Below are positions 58,175 through 64,000 of a DNA stretch of 64,000 nucleotides, in pieces; the stretch's first letter is position 1; each line of letters opens with the position of its first letter. The notes under the pieces were generated by a model that saw nothing but the letters and a program-made list of their open reading frames with translations, had not been told where the DNA came from and ran no database searches. The stretch covers positions 224,742,991 through 224,806,990 of the forward strand of contig CM056994.1 of NCBI GenBank assembly GCA_029891345.1, given 5' to 3'. The position numbers and the translations under genes are program-made. Source of the stretch: Dryococelus australis (taxonomy: Eukaryota > Arthropoda > Insecta > Phasmatodea > Phasmatidae).

Positions 58175-59100
58175 TGACACCCTCTCCCCTTCTGGTTTAG
58201 GGGCGGGGGTTGGGGAAAGGATTGATTGATAATAATAAATCAAAATGAGTGATATCTGGTATGTATGAGCGCTGATTCCCTTCCTCGATTATGAACTAAT
58301 TGACTTCCTCCTTACATGTTATCGGATTTGTTATTTGGATTGCCTGGTGGGGTCGCGGATCTGCCCACGTTGGGAGATCTGGGGGGACACTTTCTTGGTG
58401 GAGGAGTTTTAATTGGAGGAAGAGAATCAAACCCCAGGGTGAGCTTGAGAACATAAACCTCCCTCCCAGAGAGTTTGGTCCGCGTACTGTGAAGGTTTCC
58501 AAAATGTGTGATGCCAACTGTCACAAAGTAATGGAAATAATGAGAATGCTAAAACTGATGAAATGAGAATGAGTTGATTTGTCCTGGCTATGACTATTCT
58601 GTATCTCGGGTGCTTCCCATGCGTTTATAAGGGATGGGCCTAGTTAGCTTCCTCGCTGGGACAAAGTCTGGAACTGATACCGTGCAGGGGGACCATGGAC
58701 GGGTGAAGGGAAACTTGGCTGGCTGCAAGGTTGAGGTTAGGATGTTCATGTAGTTACCCAGGGTGTCAAACACTCTCCCAGCAATGTCAGTGTTGGTAGA
58801 GCTGACTCTTCTGTTCTCCAGGCCGTGGGCCGTTCACCCAGGGTGTAAAAATCTCCACGCTGATTGTCTACTTTCCTCACATAGATAGTTAAGCAGAATA
58901 CTTGTACTGAATTTCCCTTTGGCAACCTCTCGGCGGGTGCCACGCCACATACATAATATTTAACCGGTACTACCGGGTAGACTATAGGCTGACCACACGC
59001 CAAAATACTATGAACTTGCAATATTACAAAAAGATATATTTAACACTGAGTACTTGCATGAGAATGAGCGCTATTCTGAGGGCCCATACCCTGAAAAACC
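58175..59100 (-). repeat. Probable 5' LTR of copy B (outer end unresolved)
   Basis: The inner end (GTGTCA on the minus strand) is fixed by the primer site. It shares the TCAAACCCCAG(A/G)GTGA(A/G)CT module with the LTR of copy A but is otherwise divergent. The outer boundary could not be located, and 59100 is a placeholder. Confidence 0.4.
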
Positions 59101-60700
59101 TTGCGGTTAGACAAATAAGAATACACTGAATTACTGCTCCACTGTGCCATTTATTAAACTTCTCCATTCGAGAAAACTTACATTGCACTGGGGCCCACCA
59201 GTGGGGCTATACAGACAAAAATGACAACAGTCATACAAAGTTTACAGTGGTATTTTGAGTCCCTCTGGGCAATGCAAACCACAGCATGAGAGGGCAGGCA
59301 TTCCAGCGGCTAAAGAATATGGTTCCGATATAAAAATACAGTCTATTGCAGTGAAAGTGGTTGGTTGCAGAGTTGAATGCCGCCGGATCCGCACGACGCA
59401 GCCGTGCCCTCGCGAGTCTCAGATGCTACTAACATGGCCAGCTTGGCGCCTTCACCGCCCGGGTGGGGAGTTAGCGCGCCAAGCGGGAACAATTTTCTGC
59501 AGTACACAACTTAACTCTCTCGTTTGTATTAATTATGGCTTACCTGCCCAATGTGAAATATAAGAAACTGAAAAGACATTAGCAACTACAAAACACAAGA
59601 CAGAACACTTGCAAAGGATGACATGAATGGTAAAAACAAATGTGACAAAAAACACCACCACTTGCTCTATTGACTAAAATGACTAGGGTTTTTATTAGGG
59701 CATAAGTTTCTACTTATTCCGTCAAAAATGTTCCCTGGCATCTGCCGTTTAGCCCTTTTATTTGGCCCTATTTTTATTTGCACTGACGTGCCTGGTGCTG
59801 CAATCTTTTGCACCTGCACTTGCACTCGTTGCACCGTGCGAATGGTCGCATCACTGCACATGCATCACTTATACAGTATGTTTCCTTGTAGTGTTGACCT
59901 CGGTGCAAGGCCGGGCGAACTGTCTATGAGGCGGGAGACACGGCACATGTCAGGACAATAGTCACAATCTTACATGAAGGGGCTGGTTTTGGAGGGACAT
60001 GAACAACTATCAGCTTCCCGGCAGCGGTGCGTATTTTGCACGTATTGGGTGGATCGCTTGGGGCTGTACACAGTTGAGGTGGGGTGCTATACTCAGGATT
60101 TGTTTACAGTTTTCCTAAGTTGCCAAAATATTTTTGGTCATGCAAAGGTCAGTATGTTCCTAACAGGTGATCTAGGTATGAACTGCAATTTCCGTTATTT
60201 CGGGTGGTTCTTTGCATTACTCACTAGTGGGTTCAAGAGGATGAGAGTTCTGTGGTAGTTTGTTAGAAGAGTCGGAATTACTGTATTGGCTGATATGTTT
60301 AATTCTCTTTGTAATGCCCGTCTGTCTAAATGGTGAACCTGGCTATTACGTCCTCCACTCTTTTGTGGCATCACTCCAAATTATAGAAGTGATAGAATGC
60401 AATTGGCTCAATGTTACCAATTATTACCTTAATAAAAATGGCACATTCTCGATTTACCCAGAGTCGCGCCTGGGTCCAGTCTTCTGCAGACGAACTGAGG
60501 TAATGAGCTTTTAGAAATCTGGATAGTCAATAATGGATCTCTCTGGAGGATAGCGAGATCTCTCGCTATGTTCCAGACAATACCTGGGAGATTCAACATC
60601 TTATTTAGAATATATAGCCTTCTTCTAGCAACAGAATACCCAAACAAGTTTGGTCGACACATGTCTATCCATGAGCTGTTGTTTTAATAAATAGCCATAA
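59101..60700. other. Mixed-composition DNA, no recognised gene
   Basis: Several frames of 60-100 codons lie on both strands, but none has a domain I can name. It may include the rest of the copy B LTR or another retroelement leader. Confidence 0.3.
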
Positions 60701-60879
60701 TAGAAATTGTCAATGCTATTAAAATTACCATTAATGAATAATGTGCTGAGGATAAAATAACATTATAATGAGGAGATTCAATTTTAACACAAGTGTATTT
60801 ATTTAATATGTTGGAAACACGGGAGGGTGTGTAGCTCTGCACGAATAATAAATAAATTTAAATTTAAATTTATGGTAGG

Positions 60880-61550
60880 TGAAGGCAAACCTGTGAATAG
60901 GAATTCTAATTTCTAAGATGTTACTTGCTTTACAATTGGAGGGATGGCAGTCCAGAAGGGACGACGGTATGACCTGCTACTGCAGAGTTTGAAGGATTGA
61001 ACTCGGGGTGAATCGAACAGGTGAGGACATCATGATACCTCTGGTTGTTGGAGTCGTCGTTGGCGGCTGATGGCATTGATCGTGAGAGACCTTTCAATTC
61101 TCCGGCTGGCTTCTTGTCTGAGCACCAGCTGGAGATTCTTATGCAGACTGGAGCCCCTCGACCTTGTTCAGGTTGAAGGGCCGACGGAACTGTCGAACTG
61201 CGTTTTGGCATCTTCTTATTTACAGAAATTTTCTGCTTGTAGGCTGCCCGAGGGGTGCGGGGATAGCTAGTCTCATCTCACAGGGTTTTTTTAAATTAGA
61301 GTTGTGGGATGGGCCACCATTTCTTATCTTCCTGTCTAGAGGCTGATGACATATTTACCGCCTCTCCATGAAAGTCTCGGGCAATAGTGACGACATCGGA
61401 TAAAGGGTGCTGCCCTCCTGCAGCATCCCTTCCAACTAGCTTCTCTTGCTCTGGCATATCGGTGGCTCTGTGGATAAAACATTCTCTCTGGCATGGGTGG
61501 ATGACCGCATATCGTCTTTTGAGTAGGCAGTACAATTTTAATCATTTATC
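60880..61550 (-). other. GC-richer block with unrecognised minus-strand frames
   Basis: Minus frames at 61296-61535 (HRATDMPEQEKLVGRDAAGG, HPLSDVVTIARDFHGEAVNM) and 60930-61211 (KGLSRSMPSAANDDSNNQRY) look protein-like, but no domain was recognised. The block probably belongs to the same retroelement cluster. Confidence 0.3.
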
Positions 61551-61637
61551 TACATATCTGTAACTGTATGCTGTGCTGGGATCAATTCTGTAGGCAGATT
61601 ATGCGATTATTTGCTCGATGATGTAGTGAAGTCGAGA

Positions 61638-61680
61638 AGTAGAGGGTGCATGTGCAATGCACAGGAGTGCGACATGCATC
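61638..61680. repeat. 43-bp dispersed repeat, copy 2
   Basis: It matches 51779-51821 at 40 of 43 positions, in the same orientation. The two copies enclose the GC-rich gag-bearing block. Confidence 0.9.
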
Positions 61681-61865
61681 AATATAATAATAGTAATGGT
61701 TTTATGAGCACAACTGACAAAATTGGTCAGATTTAGGTGACACTGTATTTATTTCCAAACTTTGTAGTGTCACTCTTAAGTGTACAAAATCACTTGATGT
61801 TACAAGTTGTAGAGCACTGCAAATTTTTGCTGGTTCTAAGTTTTAATTTGTACTATTTAGTTAAT

Positions 61866-61891
61866 ATAATAATAATAATAATAATAATAAT
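61866..61891. repeat. (AAT)n microsatellite
   Basis: About eight AAT units in AT-rich DNA. Confidence 0.9.
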
Positions 61892-62058
61892 GATGACAAC
61901 AATGACAGAAGAATTGTTAAACATTTTCGACAAATTTTCTAAGTTTCCAATTTTTGCGAAAAGATTAAAAATATTGACACAAGTATTTTGAAAAGAATGT
62001 TCAATAAGTTTCAAATCTTCAATAATGAAGTTCTCGTCAGATTTGTTCTGATACTTAT

Positions 62059-62062
<4 letters not shown>

Positions 62063-62147
<85 letters not shown>
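62063..62147. repeat. (TA)n microsatellite
   Basis: About 85 bp of TA dinucleotides, ending in AAAGGGGGG-like sequence. Confidence 0.95.
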
Positions 62148-62150
<3 letters not shown>

Positions 62151-64000
62151 GGGGGTTGTGGTTTCATAGCAGATTTTTTGTTGTTATTTGCTTTTAATTT
62201 TAATTGTAGTCACTGTTTTTGTTGTCATTTTAGTATTTTGTCACTGTGTCTATGTTGTATGTAGTTAGCTGTGGCAGTTGTTGAGGATTTACTAGGCAGT
62301 TGAAGGTGAAAACTGAAATGTTGTTGCCTGTGTTTGCTGTTGCTTTGCACATCCAAGTACATAGTACATTCTTACAACTAAACAGTATACCTATGTGCTG
62401 TTGCTTGCTGTGAGGGACATGTGATGACACTTACCCCAGATGCACTAATAATCGTGGAGAGGCAGCTGCAACCTCACTCCTGTTCTAAAGATTTTACTCT
62501 CTTGCTACTGACAGTGTCAACAAGCAGCTGTTTTCACCTTTCATGTACTCGGATGACACTAGCCGTGATATAGCCTCGGGTCAATTTGTTACTGTAGATC
62601 TTTAAACTTTCCTGATAGCCTGGTCTATTCATACTAGGATGTGTCAAGGGTGATCTCTTCCAGAGCCTAGGTTCCACTCTCAGCATCTCCTGTTTTAAGC
62701 AGTAAGCCACGAGATATACCAGATGGTTAAGTCCACATTACAGTTTGCTGTGATATCAGGGGCGTAACTTACACCTCTGCAGACCCCACAGGCTGGGAGC
62801 TCTCACAAATTTTGGCTGGTTGTGTGTGCTTATTTAGAAATGTGTGCAGACTGCATAACATGACCCACCATGCAACAAGCATGTTACATATGTTGTAGAG
62901 GTATATTCATGTTTCTGACTCTGATTTCTTTGTGTTTACTGATGGCAGAGTTTGCTAGCAATCATCTATAATGAATACTTCTGGACTAGAATAGGACAAT
63001 TCGTTACCATTTTGTCCTTAGTTACAGTTTATGTACAGTTATATTTATTTCATTAACTGTATTTACTTGTATATGAATAGCACATTTTATGCTAATTTAA
63101 AATGTCAAAAAATGGGGTGCAACACTTATACGTATAAGTTTTTTATTCAAATGTTGAAATTAATATTTTTTAGTTTGTTCTATGGTTCAGTATGTACGTA
63201 AATAATTGGCCTGGGTTGGGTTTCAATAAATAAAACATAGTCAGGAGGTATTTGTATTTCATAAAATGTCTCACTGAAGTCATGAGAACAAGGAGTGTCA
63301 TATCAGATGGCAGTTGCAGTGATCCACTGTCACTTTTCTTAAATTACTAATCTGCAGTCTGGGCATTCAGCTAGATAGGTGAAAGAGATAAAAGTAAACC
63401 ATGTAACTGTTTCATCAATTATTTTCAAGACTTGTTATTAAAGTGGAGTTTTCCTTGGTATACTTACCTATATAGAAAATTAAGTTATACCCTTAATTAA
63501 GAGGACAGACGTAAGATGTACATATTCTGGTAGTGCAGGATTCTTGTAACCAATACATAGCTAGATTGGAATGGAAGAAAACTTCTGTGTAGAATTATTT
63601 TTTAACAAGTTTTTTAATAAAACCCAGCAATACTAAAATTGTTTAAAATAAAAATTGGAGCAACGGGATTGTTGGAACAGAATTGTGTAACTGCTAAACA
63701 TTGTTCATTATTAAAGCTGGTATCCATAGACTTCCAACTTAAATTTAATTAATTAACATTGAGGTTACTGTTATGTACCTTTACGCAACATCTTAACTCC
63801 AGAGATGAACATGGTCTCAATGTAATGGCTGCCTATAGGTCAAGGATGGCCAGACAATAGCTCACTGCTAATCATATATGGTTGATAAATTAGGATGTGA
63901 TGCTAGCAGCAGTTTTTGTCCTTTCATGTAGTGATGAACAACCAAATTTGAAACAAAGTTTAGTATAAAAAATAATTTGCTTAACAGATCTGTGTGCAAA
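62148..64000. other. AT-rich non-coding DNA
   Basis: No supported gene was found. CAGGGGCGTAACTTACACC at about 62757 resembles a DNA-transposon end but has no partner in the window. Confidence 0.35.

Overview
The window is AT-rich, intron-like eukaryotic DNA packed with decayed transposable elements. It has no bacterial operons, ribosome binding sites or CRISPR arrays. The element types are Ty3/gypsy LTR retrotransposons (primer sites for tRNA-Leu and tRNA-Lys), 8-bp-TSD hAT elements, pogo/Tigger-like ends, a tRNA-derived SINE and long (TA)n tracts. Together they point to an invertebrate animal, most plausibly an arthropod. That assignment is inference, because no host gene I recognise is present.

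Layout. 1-4.1 kb: minus-strand remains of a multi-copy, transposon-associated invertebrate protein, split by a GC-richer insert and running off the left edge. 4.4-11.3 kb: a nearly full-length minus-strand Ty3/gypsy element (LTR, PPT, integrase, RNase H, RT, protease, gag, tRNA-Leu primer site, LTR). It is broken by frameshifts, a 234-bp MITE, an expanded microsatellite and an Asp-to-Asn change in the RT active site. 11.3-28.7 kb: AT-rich DNA with a SINE (perfect 9-bp TSD), a 1.4-kb hAT-like element (perfect 8-bp TSD), microsatellites, minisatellites and a few possible exons. 28.7-32.5 kb: GC-richer unassigned repeat DNA. 32.5-38.4 kb: a second minus-strand gypsy element lacking the RT catalytic core and interrupted by pogo-like and other insertions. 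39.2-40.1 kb: a 957-bp element bounded by inverted repeats. 40.1-46.9 kb: intron/3'UTR-like DNA with short plus-strand exon candidates. 47.0-48.3 kb: a second hAT-like element with a perfect 8-bp TSD. 51.8-61.7 kb: a GC-richer block with two related minus-strand gag genes, each behind a primer site matching tRNA-Lys.

The most interesting signal is in that last block. Both gag copies (starts at 54923 and 57907) open with two tandem C4HC3 PHD-finger-like modules ahead of gypsy-type capsid sequence, and both begin M-S-x-S-x-x-S-L. PHD fingers usually read histone tails, so a chromatin-reading module at the front of an LTR-retrotransposon Gag deserves checking.

All retroelement genes seen are broken. 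No tRNA, rRNA or complete host protein-coding gene could be supported. Domain boundaries come from reading translations by eye and are approximate.
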